Shown here piece by piece: positions 47,022 to 55,772 of a DNA stretch of 64,000 nucleotides. The stretch's first letter is position 1. Each line of letters starts with the position of its first letter. The position numbers and the translations under genes were made by a program. The DNA is from Candidatus Aphodovivens avistercoris. GTDB lineage: Bacteria; Actinomycetota; Coriobacteriia; Coriobacteriales; Eggerthellaceae. The stretch is taken from assembly GCA_018710945.1 (NCBI GenBank), contig DVIW01000013.1:1-64000 (forward strand). The letters run 5' to 3'. The notes below the pieces were generated by a model. The model had not been told where the DNA came from. It saw only the letters and a list, made by a program, of their open reading frames with translations, and ran no database searches.

Positions 47022-47699
47022 CTAGCGGTTCCGGCGGTCGATCTTGCGGGCCAGCACGTCGCCGGCGCTCTGGAACACCTGCACCAGAACGATGCACAGG
47101 ATCACCGCGGCGATCATCACGTCGTCCTGGTAGCGCTGGTAGCCGTAGCGGATGGCGATGTCGCCCAGACCGCCCGCACCCACGGTGCCCGCCATGGCCG
47201 AGTAGCCGAACAGCGTGATGAACGTGATGGACACGCCACGGATGAGCGAGGGCAGGCTCTCGCGCAGAAACACCTTCACGACGATCTGCCGCACGCTGGC
47301 GCCGAAGCTCTGCGCGGCCTCCACCAGCCCGCCGTCAACCTCGGCCAGGCTCTGCTCCACCATGCGCCCCACGAAGGGAGCCGCCGCCACGATGAGCGGC
47401 ACGATGGCGCCCGGCACGCCCAGCGAGGTGCCCACGACCCAGCGCGTGAACGGGATCAGGGCCACCAGCAGAATGATGAACGGGATGGAGCGGCCGATGT
47501 TGACGATCCAGCCCAGCACGGCGTTGAGTGCCTTGTGGGGCCGCAGCCCGCCCGGAGCCGTGACCACCAGCAGCACGCCCAGCGGGATGCCGATGACGTA
47601 GGCGCCCAGCGTGGCCGCCACCGTCATGACGACGGTGTCCCACGTGCCCTGGGCCAGAAGCAAACCGTATTCGTCGAAAAACGATGCCAGGAAATCCAT
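47022..47699 (-). CDS. metI: ABC transporter permease MetI
   Basis: 225 residues with five membrane segments. It forms the channel of a MetNIQ-type importer. The coupling-helix region around EQSLAEVDGGLVEAAQSFGA and FGYSAMAGTVGAGGLGDIAI are characteristic of MetI. It starts three bases after the metN stop and is 94 bases ahead of the lipoprotein gene. Confidence 0.94.
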   Translation of the reverse strand: MDFLASFFDEYGLLLAQGTWDTVVMTVAATLGAYVIGIPLGVLLVVTAPGGLRPHKALNAVLGWIVNIGRSIPFIILLVALIPFTRWVVGTSLGVPGAIVPLIVAAAPFVGRMVEQSLAEVDGGLVEAAQSFGASVRQIVVKVFLRESLPSLIRGVSITFITLFGYSAMAGTVGAGGLGDIAIRYGYQRYQDDVMIAAVILCIVLVQVFQSAGDVLARKIDRRNR

Positions 47700-47702
47700 G
47701 GG

Positions 47703-48527
47703 CTACCTCGCCTCCCCATCGTCGCCCGCCGGCTGCGCGTCCGAACCCGACCAAGCGGGGGCATCCTCGTCGTCCGGCACGGCCGAGAGGCTGTCGTTCT
47801 GGATGAGCTCGCGGGTGACGGGGCTTTGCGGGTTGCTGAACACCTGCTCGGTGGCGCCCTCTTCCACGATGCGCCCGGCATCGATCACCGCGATGCGGTT
47901 GCAGATCTTGCGCGCCACGGCCAGCGAGTGCGTGATGACGACCATCGTCACGCCCAGGCTGGCGTTGATCTCCTTCAAAAGCTTCAGGATGGACACCGTG
48001 GTGCGCGTGTCAAGCGCGCTGGTGGCCTCGTCGCACAGCATGATGGAGGGGTTGTTCGCCAGCGCGCGGGCGATGGCCACGCGCTGCTGCTGCCCACCGG
48101 AGAGCTGGCTGGGGTAGCGGTCGGCCTTGTCGGCCAGCTCCACCACGTCCAGAAGCTCTCGGGCGCGCTTCTCGTTGTCGGCCTTGGCCCCGTGGCGCAG
48201 CTCCAGCGGAAACGTCACGTTGCGCAGCACCGTGCGCTGCTGGAACAGGCTGAAGTTCTGGAAGATCATGCCGATGGAGGCGCGCAGCTCAAGCAGCTGC
48301 TTGCCAGAGAAGTCGGTCACGTCGCGCCCGTCGATGAGAATCTTGCCTGCCGTGGGGCGCTCCAGCAGATTGATGCAGCGCACGAGCGTGGACTTGCCCG
48401 CGCCCGATGCGCCGATGATGCCGAAGATATCGCCGTTGTTGATGGTCAGGCTCACGTCGTCGAGCGCATGATGCGGCGTGTCGGCCCCCGCATCGTAGGT
48501 CTTGGAAAGGTGCTGTATCTCTATCAT
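47703..48527 (-). CDS. metN: ABC transporter ATPase MetN, without NIL domain
   Basis: 274 residues. Walker A is IGASGAGKSTLVRCINLLE, the Q-loop IFQNFSLFQQRTVLRN, the signature LSGGQQQRVAIARAL, Walker B IMLCDEATSALD and the H-loop VITHS. Typical MetN (about 340 residues) has a C-terminal NIL domain through which methionine inhibits transport; here there is only a short acidic tail of about 40 residues. No Shine-Dalgarno precedes the ATG at 48527. Confidence 0.93.
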   Translation of the reverse strand: MIEIQHLSKTYDAGADTPHHALDDVSLTINNGDIFGIIGASGAGKSTLVRCINLLERPTAGKILIDGRDVTDFSGKQLLELRASIGMIFQNFSLFQQRTVLRNVTFPLELRHGAKADNEKRARELLDVVELADKADRYPSQLSGGQQQRVAIARALANNPSIMLCDEATSALDTRTTVSILKLLKEINASLGVTMVVITHSLAVARKICNRIAVIDAGRIVEEGATEQVFSNPQSPVTRELIQNDSLSAVPDDEDAPAWSGSDAQPAGDDGEAR

Positions 48528-48700
48528 GGCTGTTTGTATCCCACTAACGCTTCTCGTACCGTCACAGAACCTGCGGAAGGGCCCGCCGCGCCGGCGACCT
48601 CCGCGCCGAAACTACGCCCAGGCGCCCGCATCCGCGCGGAAGCACCCGGGCTTGGGCATGCAGTCCATGATATGTCCGAGCGAAATAACCATACCGGCAA

Positions 48701-48729
48701 ATAATACGGTAAGCGGCCCGAACTGTCGA
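48701..48729 (-). promoter_or_regulatory. Promoter of metNIQ
   Basis: Minus strand: -35 TCGACA (48724-48729), a 17-base spacer, -10 TATTAT (48701-48706). A second, weaker possibility is an extended -10 (TGG-GATACA) seven bases before the metN ATG, which would make the mRNA leaderless. Confidence 0.5.
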
Positions 48730-48821
48730 GGGGCCATCCGGCAGCACCCCCGCGCACGGGCCTGCAGCGCGGCGGAAGGACGGGATGCGCGACGCCGCCG
48801 CCCTTGGGACCCCTTCCCTGC

Positions 48822-48827
48822 TATACT
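48822..48827 (+). promoter_or_regulatory. -10 element of the glycosyltransferase gene, leaderless
   Basis: TATACT ends seven bases before the ATG at 48835. The predicted start therefore falls at or next to the initiation codon, and no ribosome site is present. The -35 is poor. Confidence 0.5.
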
Positions 48828-48834
48828 GCGCTGC

Positions 48835-50157
48835 ATGGAACACTCAAACGACATTCTAGAAACCGCCGCCGCAGACGATTCCCGCTTTCGGCATGGCGGA
48901 GCGCGGCGGAAGAAGCGCATCGCCGTGGTGACGATGGGCGTGAAGCTGGGCGACGAGACGAAGGGCTACACGCGCTTCCGCTTCCTCTCCGAGCTTTTGG
49001 TGCGGGAAGGGTTCGAGGTGGAGCTGTTCACCTCGTCGTTCCAGCACTGGGAGAAGGCGCACCGCGACACGTCGCTGCCGTGCTACCGAAGCCAACCCTA
49101 CCGCATCACGTTCATCGACGAGCCCGGCTACCGCAAGAACCTGGACCTGTCGCGCATCAAGAGCCACCGCGTTGCCGCGCGCAACCTCCGCTCGCTGCTG
49201 CGCGAGCGGTTCGCGGAGGACCCGCGGGCCTTCGACCTGGTGTACGCCGAGATCCCGCCCAACGACGTGGCGCGGGTGTGCGCCGAGGAGGCCCAGGCAC
49301 ACGACGTGCCCTTCGTCGCCGACATCAACGATTTGTGGCCCGAGGCCATGCGCATGGTGGTGGACGTGCCCGTGGTGAGCGACATCGCGTTTTATCCCTT
49401 CGCCCGCGACGCGCGCATCGTCTACCAGCTGCTGTCGGGCGCGGTGGGCACCTCCGACGAGTACGCTGCGCGCCCCGCGGCCGACCGAGAGGCCCCCTAC
49501 CCGCGCGTGACCGTCTACGTGGGCAACGACCTGGCCGCCTTCGACGAGGGCGTGCGGGAGCACGCCGGCGAGATAGACAAGCCCGCCGGCGAGGTGTGGG
49601 CTGCCTACGCGGGCACCCTGGGAGCCAGCTACGACCTGGCGACCCTCGTGCGCGCGGCCGCCGAGCTGAAGTCGCGGCGGTCGGCGGGAGGGTCGCGCAC
49701 GCCGGCGGTGCGCGTGAAGATCCTCGGCGACGGGCCCGACCGCACCAAGCTGGAAGAGCTGGCCGCTCAGCTGGACGCCCCGGTGGACTTTCTGGGCTAC
49801 CAGGACCATCCGCGCATGGCGGCGTGGCTGGCGGCGTCCGACATCGTGGTGAACTCGCTGGTGAAGTCCGCCGCGCAGAGCATCGTCACCAAGATCGGCG
49901 ACTATCTGGCCAGCCGCAGCGCCCTGGTGAACACCGGCTCGAGTCCGGAGTTCCGCGCGAAGGTGACCTCGGACGGCTTCGGGCTGAACGTGCCGGCCGA
50001 GGACGCAGGCGCGCTGGCCGATGCGCTGGAAGAGCTCGCCCGCAACGCGTCGCTGCGCAAGATCATGGCCGCGAAGGGCCGCGCGGTGGCTGAGCGCGAG
50101 TTCGACCAGCCACGCTCCTACCAGGCCATCGTGGACCTCATCCGCAAGCTCGCCTAG
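48835..50157 (+). CDS. GT4-type glycosyltransferase
   Basis: 440 residues with the GT-B fold. The N-terminal half has IAVVTMGVKLGDETKGYTRF and ADINDLWPEAM. The C-terminal nucleotide-sugar half has VKILGDGPDRTKLEELA, FLGYQDHPRMAAWLAASDIV and a TKIGDYLASRSALVNTGSSP acceptor/sugar region. It would transfer a sugar to a cell-envelope glycan precursor; donor and acceptor are unknown. The ATG at 48835 follows a -10 by seven bases. The first gene of a group with the aminotransferase and the sugar-phosphate transferase. Confidence 0.85.
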   Translation: MEHSNDILETAAADDSRFRHGGARRKKRIAVVTMGVKLGDETKGYTRFRFLSELLVREGFEVELFTSSFQHWEKAHRDTSLPCYRSQPYRITFIDEPGYRKNLDLSRIKSHRVAARNLRSLLRERFAEDPRAFDLVYAEIPPNDVARVCAEEAQAHDVPFVADINDLWPEAMRMVVDVPVVSDIAFYPFARDARIVYQLLSGAVGTSDEYAARPAADREAPYPRVTVYVGNDLAAFDEGVREHAGEIDKPAGEVWAAYAGTLGASYDLATLVRAAAELKSRRSAGGSRTPAVRVKILGDGPDRTKLEELAAQLDAPVDFLGYQDHPRMAAWLAASDIVVNSLVKSAAQSIVTKIGDYLASRSALVNTGSSPEFRAKVTSDGFGLNVPAEDAGALADALEELARNASLRKIMAAKGRAVAEREFDQPRSYQAIVDLIRKLA

Positions 50158-50400
50158 GACAGACGCGGCGGCGGAAACCGGCCAGCGCCGCTGTGGGCGG
50201 GCCTGCGACCTGAAGCCGACACGCCACGCCCCGCCCCGCCCGCAGCCGCCGCGCGCTGATCTTCTGTAATTTCCCCGCCCAGCGCGGCGCGCGGCGGGCC
50301 GCAGGCGCATAATGCAGTGTTTGCAGAGAGCGGCCGCCCCGGCGCGCCGCCTAACGCCGATCGCCCGCCGATGCGTCGGGGGCGCGCAAGGAGCGAAACC

Positions 50401-51714
50401 GTGACCGAAACCACAAGCACCGCGCGCGAGGACGGGACCCGCCGCGTCGTGGAGTTCTCGCCGCCCGACATCACCCGCGCCGAAATCGACGAAGTGGTCG
50501 ACGCGCTGGAAAGCGGCTGGATCACCACCGGCCCCAAGACCAAGCGCCTCGAGGCCGAGCTGGCCCGTTTCACCGGCGCAGCGCGCATGGTCTGCCTGTC
50601 CTCGGCCACGGCCGCGCTGGAGTGCGCGCTGCGGGCGCTGGGCATCGGGCCCGGCGACGAGGTGATCACGAGCGCCTACACCTACACCGCCTCCGCCTCG
50701 CCCATCTGCCATGTGGGCGCCACCCCCGTGCTGGCCGACGTGGCGCCGGGCAGCTACGAGATGGACTGCGACGCCCTGGCCGCGCGCATCACGCCGCGCA
50801 CCCGCGCCATCATCCCCGTGGACATCGCCGGAAGGCTGTGCGACTACGGGCGCCTGCGTGCCGTGGCGGAATCGACGCGCTCGGGCTTCCGCCCCGCCAA
50901 CGAGCGGCAGGAGGCCCTGGGCCGAATCGCCATCGTCGCCGACGGGGCGCACGCGCTCGGCGCGACCCAGCGCGGCGCGCATGCGGGCCAGCTGGCCGAC
51001 CTGACCACGTTCTCCTTCCACGCCGTGAAGAACCTCACCACCGCCGAGGGCGGGGCGCTGGCCTGGCGCGAAGGGGTTTTCGATGACGAGGCGCTCTACC
51101 GCGACGTGATGCTGATGAGCCTGCACGGCCAGACCAAGGACGCGCTCGCCAAGACCAAAGCCGGCGCATGGGAGTACGACATCGCCTTCCCCGGCTGGAA
51201 GTGCAACATGACCGACATCCAGGCTGCGCTCGGGCTGGCCCAGCTGCGCCGCTACCCCGGCCTGCTGGCGCGCCGCCGCGCGCTCGTCGCCCGCTACGAG
51301 GACGGCCTGGCCGACCTCCCCGTCGAGCTGCTGCGTCACTACGAGGACGCGGCGGGCGGAAGCGCCGCGCACGCCGACGACGCCGCTGTGCGCGCCGCGC
51401 AGGACGGATGCTCGTCAAGCGGGCACCTCATGCTCGTGCGCATGCCCGGCAAAAGCGAGGCGTTCCGCAACGCGCTCATCGAGCGCCTGGCGGAGGCGGG
51501 TGTGGCGGCCAACGTGCACTACAAGCCGCTGCCGCTGCTTTCCGCCTACCGCAACCTGGGCTTTTCCATCGAGGACTTCCCCTGCGCGCTGGCTCAGTTC
51601 CAAAACGAGGTGACGCTGCCGCTGCACACGAAGCTCTCGGACGCCGACGTGGACTACGTGGTCGCGCGCTTCCATGACGCCTACCGCGCGCTCGAGGCGG
51701 AAGGCGTTGCATAG
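50401..51714 (+). CDS. DegT/DnrJ/EryC1-family PLP aminotransferase
   Basis: 437 residues. It resembles sugar aminotransferases such as PglE/ArnB, which add an amino group to a UDP- or dTDP-ketosugar. The PLP Lys is in TFSFHAVKNLTTAEGGALAW. ESGWITTGPKTKRLEAEL and SAYTYTASASPICHVGATPV are typical starts, and FPGWKCNMTDIQAALGLAQL lies after the lysine. A segment of about 20 residues near GRLCDYG...RPANERQEALGR is an insertion relative to the usual family. It starts at a GTG with AAGGAG upstream. The matching dehydratase is not in the window. Confidence 0.88.
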   Translation: MTETTSTAREDGTRRVVEFSPPDITRAEIDEVVDALESGWITTGPKTKRLEAELARFTGAARMVCLSSATAALECALRALGIGPGDEVITSAYTYTASASPICHVGATPVLADVAPGSYEMDCDALAARITPRTRAIIPVDIAGRLCDYGRLRAVAESTRSGFRPANERQEALGRIAIVADGAHALGATQRGAHAGQLADLTTFSFHAVKNLTTAEGGALAWREGVFDDEALYRDVMLMSLHGQTKDALAKTKAGAWEYDIAFPGWKCNMTDIQAALGLAQLRRYPGLLARRRALVARYEDGLADLPVELLRHYEDAAGGSAAHADDAAVRAAQDGCSSSGHLMLVRMPGKSEAFRNALIERLAEAGVAANVHYKPLPLLSAYRNLGFSIEDFPCALAQFQNEVTLPLHTKLSDADVDYVVARFHDAYRALEAEGVA

Positions 51715-51717
51715 GCG

Positions 51718-52383
51718 ATGTACCAACGGTTCGGAAAACGCCTCTGCGACCTGGCGATCGGCATCGTCGCGCTGCCGTTCGTGCTGCTGGTGATGGCGGT
51801 GCTGGCGCCCCTCATCCACTTCGAGGACAAGGGCCCGGTGTTCTACAACGCGCCGCGCGTGGGCAAGGGCGGGCGCGACTTCACCATGTACAAGCTGCGC
51901 TCGATGAAAGTGAACGCTCCCGACCTGGTGATGGAGGACGGCTCCACCTACAACGGCGCCGACGACCCGCGCATGACCAAGATCGGCGCGTTCATGCGCC
52001 GCACCAGCCTGGACGAGATCCCGCAGTTCCTCAACGTGCTGAAGGGGGACATGAGCGTGGTGGGGCCACGCCCCGACCTGCGCCGCGAGACGGAGCTGTA
52101 CCAGGGCGACGAGGGTGAGAAGCTCTCCGTCAAGCCCGGCATCACCGGCTACGCCGCCGTGTACGGGCGCAACTCGCTGCCCTGGCACGACCGGCTGGCG
52201 CTGGACGTCTACTACGTGCGCAACGTCAGCTTCGCCCTGGACGCCAAGGTGTTCTTCCGCACCTTCGCCACCGTGTTCAAGCAGGAGGGCGTGTTCGTGG
52301 AAGGCGCGGAAGCCGCCGAGGACGGCGGGCAGGCAGCCGAAGGCGGCAAGCGGGCCGCCGGAACCGACGGGCGGGCGAAGTAG
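51718..52383 (+). CDS. PglC-like undecaprenyl-phosphate sugar phosphotransferase
   Basis: 221 residues. The N-terminal reentrant membrane helix (LCDLAIGIVALPFVLLVMAV) is followed by the catalytic domain with GPVFYNAPRVGKGGRDFTMY, KLRSM and LDEIPQFLNVLKGDMSVVG (Asp-Glu dyad), then KPGITGYAAVYGRN. It would load a sugar-1-phosphate onto undecaprenyl phosphate and so start a glycan. The last ~25 residues are a Gly/Ala/Glu tail. It starts three bases after the aminotransferase stop. Confidence 0.92.
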   Translation: MYQRFGKRLCDLAIGIVALPFVLLVMAVLAPLIHFEDKGPVFYNAPRVGKGGRDFTMYKLRSMKVNAPDLVMEDGSTYNGADDPRMTKIGAFMRRTSLDEIPQFLNVLKGDMSVVGPRPDLRRETELYQGDEGEKLSVKPGITGYAAVYGRNSLPWHDRLALDVYYVRNVSFALDAKVFFRTFATVFKQEGVFVEGAEAAEDGGQAAEGGKRAAGTDGRAK

Positions 52384-52436
52384 GCGGAGCCGCCCTTCCC
52401 TTCCTTCCCTTACGTTCCCCCATCCCCTGAAAGCAA

Positions 52437-52474
52437 CGAGGGCCGCCCGGCAGCGCGACGCCGGGCGGCCCTCG
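52437..52474. terminator. Bidirectional terminator between pglC-like and eutH-like genes
   Basis: A perfect 15-bp stem (52437-52451 with 52460-52474) and an 8-base loop between two convergent genes. U-runs on either side are short (CCGTTTC on plus, TTGCTTTC on minus). Confidence 0.65.
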
Positions 52475-52501
52475 ACCGTTTCAAGCGGATTCGCGGAAGC
52501 G

Positions 52502-53872
52502 CTAGGCGGTCGCCGGCGCTTCCTTCTTGCCCGCGTCGGATGCAGCATCGGACGCCGCGCCCTCAGCGCCGCGGCCCGCAGCCGGCTCTGCATCCGAAGC
52601 CACTTCCGCCGCAGGCTGCGCAGCCGCCGCGTCGGCAAGCGCCGGCGCCTTGGCGGCCTGCGCCAGCTCGGCGGCGTCTTCCGCCTCCAGCTGCTGGGCC
52701 TTCTTCACCGCCAGCAGGTTCGCGAACGCGATGGCGCAGATGCCGGCGCAGAACTTGCCCGCCAGCACCGGGACGATGAGCGTGGGCTGGAAGTTCGCCG
52801 TGAACGACAGGTGGTCGCCGAACAGGAACGCGCAGCACACGGCGAACGCCATCACGATGACCTTGTCGCGCGCCTTCAGGTCCTTCACCATGGACAGCGC
52901 CGCCAGCACGTTGGCGGAGGCGGCAAGCAGGCCGGCCGTGGCGTCCGAGCTCAGGCCGAACACGCCGCCGATCTTCGCGAGCGGCTTGGCCAGGTAGCGC
53001 TTGATGAGGTACACCATGGGAAACGCGCCGCACAGCATCATGGAGATGGCGCCCGCCGTCTCAAGCGCGCGGAACACCTCCGGGTCGCCCTCGCTGGCGA
53101 TGATGGGATCGAACCCGAACGAGCCGAACAGCGTGGTGAAGATACCGGTGAAGTACTCGATGACCACCAGCACGAACACGATCTTCAGCGCCGCCTCCAT
53201 CACGCGGCCGAACACGATGAAGCCCTTGATCATGGCGTCGGGCTTGAACTTCAGGCCCAGCGCCAGCGCCACGCAGATGATGATGAGCGGCACGAGGTTC
53301 AGCCCGATCTGCCCGAATCCCAGCATCAGCTGGTAGGTGGCCTCGCCGTTGGTGGACACCGCCTCGCGGATCATCGGGTGTGACAGCGCGATGATGACGC
53401 TTGCCACCAGAACGCCGATGGGAATGGCCAACAGACCGCTCATCACGCCAAGTGCCAGGTACTTGCGGTCGCGCTTCTCCAGCATCTTCAGGGCCACGGG
53501 GATGGTGAACACGATGGTGGCGCCGGCCATGTAACCGGTCATCATGGCCATGATCCACCCTTCCTTCGTCTGGGCCAGCGCCTCGGCCAGCGGGTAGCCG
53601 CCCATGTCGATGGCGATGAAAGTGGTGGCGGCCATGGCGGGATCAGCTCCCACAGCGCTGTAGAGCGGCCCGAACACCGTGCTCACGAACGCGGTGAGGA
53701 ACGGCGCCGAGGCCATGATGCCCGCGACGGGCAAGAAGATGGGGCCCACGGTGTCGATGCCGGCCACGAACTGCTGGCCCAGCTCGCTTTCCGGCTTGAT
53801 GGCCGAGGCGATGGCGCCGGCCAGCGCACACGCCATGATGATGTAGACGACGACGGTTCCGATGAGTTCCAT
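52502..53872 (-). CDS. EutH-family transporter (ethanolamine/choline-type permease)
   Basis: 456 residues with about ten membrane segments. Segments such as GPIFLPVAGIMASAPFL, DPAMAATTFIAIDMGGYPLA, GYMAGATIVFTIPVALKML and AFPMVYLIKRYLAKPL match EutH, the ethanolamine permease. No other eut genes are present. Instead it lies 33 bases downstream of the licC-licA fusion, which suggests that it supplies choline or ethanolamine for envelope decoration, the job of LicB elsewhere. The last ~55 residues are an Ala/Glu-rich, probably disordered tail in the cytoplasm. Confidence 0.85.
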   Translation of the reverse strand: MELIGTVVVYIIMACALAGAIASAIKPESELGQQFVAGIDTVGPIFLPVAGIMASAPFLTAFVSTVFGPLYSAVGADPAMAATTFIAIDMGGYPLAEALAQTKEGWIMAMMTGYMAGATIVFTIPVALKMLEKRDRKYLALGVMSGLLAIPIGVLVASVIIALSHPMIREAVSTNGEATYQLMLGFGQIGLNLVPLIIICVALALGLKFKPDAMIKGFIVFGRVMEAALKIVFVLVVIEYFTGIFTTLFGSFGFDPIIASEGDPEVFRALETAGAISMMLCGAFPMVYLIKRYLAKPLAKIGGVFGLSSDATAGLLAASANVLAALSMVKDLKARDKVIVMAFAVCCAFLFGDHLSFTANFQPTLIVPVLAGKFCAGICAIAFANLLAVKKAQQLEAEDAAELAQAAKAPALADAAAAQPAAEVASDAEPAAGRGAEGAASDAASDAGKKEAPATA

Positions 53873-53905
53873 GCGTTTCCTTTCAGCAGGTAGGACGGAC
53901 GGCCG

Positions 53906-55687
53906 CTAGTGCAGCGCAGCGTCGGATTCGTACAGTTCCAAAGCGTAGGCGCCGTAGACCTTCACGGCCTTGTACCACAGGTAGAGCCACTCGCCCACCG
54001 GGTCGCCCGTGGCCTCCTTGTACAGCGCCCACACGAACCAGTAGTAAGCGGCCAGCGCCGTGTAGGCCATGCAGTGCCGCAGTTCCGCCCGCGTGGGCGT
54101 GCGCTGGAAGTAGGCGGCCAGCACGCGCTCCGCCTCGGGCACGGTGTAGTCCGAGCAGCAGATGAAGGTGCCCAGGTCGCTGGCGTAATCCGACATGGCG
54201 GAGTACTCCCAGTCGATCAGCGTCACCTCCTCGCCGTGGACGAGGAAGTTCGGCGCGTAGAAGTCGTTGTGGCACAGACACGGCGCCACCCCGTCGGCGC
54301 GCACGGCCTCGGCCAGCCGCGCGGCGAGGCGCTTCAGGTCGTCGAAGTCCGAGAACGTCGGGTAGGTGCGGGCGCCCAGCAAACCCACGATGCCGCATGC
54401 CTGGTCGTACAGGTCGAAGGTCCACTGCGACGTCTCGCCGCAGGCATGCAGCTTGCGCCCGAGCGCCAGCCCCTTCTCCACATGCGCTGGGTCGTGGTAG
54501 TCGAACTCCACGCAGTCGGGAACGTAGCGCGAGATCTTCCAGCCGAGCTCGGGATCCTCGTAGATGAAGGTGTCGTCCACGTCGAGCTTCTTGGCTATCG
54601 CCTGCGAGAACGCCTCGCTTTTGCGGTTGATGATCTCGTCGGTTCCCGCGCCCGGGTGACGGTAAACGTAGGCGCGCCCATCCACGGTGAAGCGGAACGA
54701 GAGGTTGGTGAGCCCCTGCTTGATGGGCACGATGCCGCAGATGTCCGCGCGGTCGCAGTGCAGCACGGCGCAGATGTTGTCGAGGATCTTCGAATCGACG
54801 TTCAGGATGAAGTCGCGGTCGAACTCGCGCAGCTCGTCAAGCGAGTCGAACTCGTGGATGACGCCCTCGGGGTACGCGCGCATCACCATGTCGAGCTCGC
54901 GCACGTGGTCGGCGAAGATGTCCTCCCACAGCTTCGGCGCGGTCTCCGGGCGGTCGTATTCGGCTTCCAGGATCTCCACGAAGCGGCGCGAGAACGCGCG
55001 GTCGAAGTAGGCGTGCCCCAGCATGCCGTAGGCGTCATGGCCGCCCACCGCCACGCGCGTGATGCGGTTGCCGGCACCGCAGGTCAGGCAGTACTCGTCG
55101 GTCTCGCCCGGGAAGAACACGGCCGCGTAGTACGCCTGGTAGACGTAGGACTCGAACACGTTCTCGGTGAAGTAGTCGTCCGACGAGCAGATGTAGGTGT
55201 TGCCCAGCTGCTCGCGCACGAGCATGAGCGTGGAGTTGTTGTTGCGCGCGGCGTACTGCTCGTTCACGCGGATCTTCACGCCGAAGAGGTCCTCCAGGTA
55301 GAAGAAGGCCTCCTTCATGTAGCCCACCACCACGGTGATGTCGTCGATGCCCGCCTCTTTTAGCTGGCGGATCTGGCGCTCGATGAGCACCTCGCCGCGC
55401 ACTCGAAGCACGCCCTTGGGGCGCTCGTAGGAGATGGGGGCGAAGCGCGAGGACAGCCCCGCCGCCATGATGACGGCGTTGTCCACCTTGTAGGGCGCAA
55501 GCGCCGCCCATCCCGCGTCGGTCAGCGCGAAGCCGTCCACCTCGCCCCGTTCGGCGACGGCGCGGTACGCCTTGTTCGCCGCCCCCAGCGACACGTCGCA
55601 CGCTGCGGCGAGGTCGCGCTGGCTGGCGATGCCCGAGTCCTTCGCCAAGGCGGCCAAGACGGCGAACTCCTGCTTGGATAACGTCAT
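53906..55687 (-). CDS. Winged helix-LicC cytidylyltransferase-LicA choline kinase fusion
   Basis: 593 residues in three parts. 1-68: winged helix (SQRDLAAACDVSLGAANKAY). 69-300: LicC-type nucleotidyltransferase (AVIMAAGLSSRFAPISYERP, YMKEAFFYLEDLFGVKIRVN, NNNSTLMLVREQLGNTYICS). 310-593: LicA-type kinase with phosphate loop IKQGLTNLSFRF, catalytic CLCHNDFYAPNFLVHG and metal IDWEYSAMSDYASDLGTF. It would turn choline or ethanolamine into the CDP derivative that LicD uses. The first domain could make the protein its own regulator at the palindrome in its promoter. It is followed by the EutH-like gene. Confidence 0.9.
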   Translation of the reverse strand: MTLSKQEFAVLAALAKDSGIASQRDLAAACDVSLGAANKAYRAVAERGEVDGFALTDAGWAALAPYKVDNAVIMAAGLSSRFAPISYERPKGVLRVRGEVLIERQIRQLKEAGIDDITVVVGYMKEAFFYLEDLFGVKIRVNEQYAARNNNSTLMLVREQLGNTYICSSDDYFTENVFESYVYQAYYAAVFFPGETDEYCLTCGAGNRITRVAVGGHDAYGMLGHAYFDRAFSRRFVEILEAEYDRPETAPKLWEDIFADHVRELDMVMRAYPEGVIHEFDSLDELREFDRDFILNVDSKILDNICAVLHCDRADICGIVPIKQGLTNLSFRFTVDGRAYVYRHPGAGTDEIINRKSEAFSQAIAKKLDVDDTFIYEDPELGWKISRYVPDCVEFDYHDPAHVEKGLALGRKLHACGETSQWTFDLYDQACGIVGLLGARTYPTFSDFDDLKRLAARLAEAVRADGVAPCLCHNDFYAPNFLVHGEEVTLIDWEYSAMSDYASDLGTFICCSDYTVPEAERVLAAYFQRTPTRAELRHCMAYTALAAYYWFVWALYKEATGDPVGEWLYLWYKAVKVYGAYALELYESDAALH

Positions 55688-55772
55688 GATGCTCCTTCGG
55701 TTCCACCCGCGCAGAGCCTGCGGGGGTGCCGTTTCCCTGCTGAAGCGTTCAAGTTTCGCTTAAGCCTGGAGC

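Larger units (their letters stand above)
48528..48834. other. 307-bp divergent gap between metN and the glycosyltransferase gene
   Basis: No gene. It holds the metN promoter with a leader of about 165 bases, and the glycosyltransferase promoter. The leader (48528-48694) is GC-rich and foldable, but I see no match to S-box (SAM-I), SAM-II or SAM-IV riboswitch cores. Confidence 0.5.

Noticed and set aside
48528-48700. SAM riboswitch upstream of metN
   Set aside because: Looked for S-box, SAM-II and SAM-IV conserved cores and found none; only generic GC-rich pairing is visible.
52502-53872. Part of an ethanolamine-utilisation (eut) catabolic operon
   Set aside because: No eutABC or shell-protein genes are near. 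The neighbours are Lic genes, so an envelope role is more likely.
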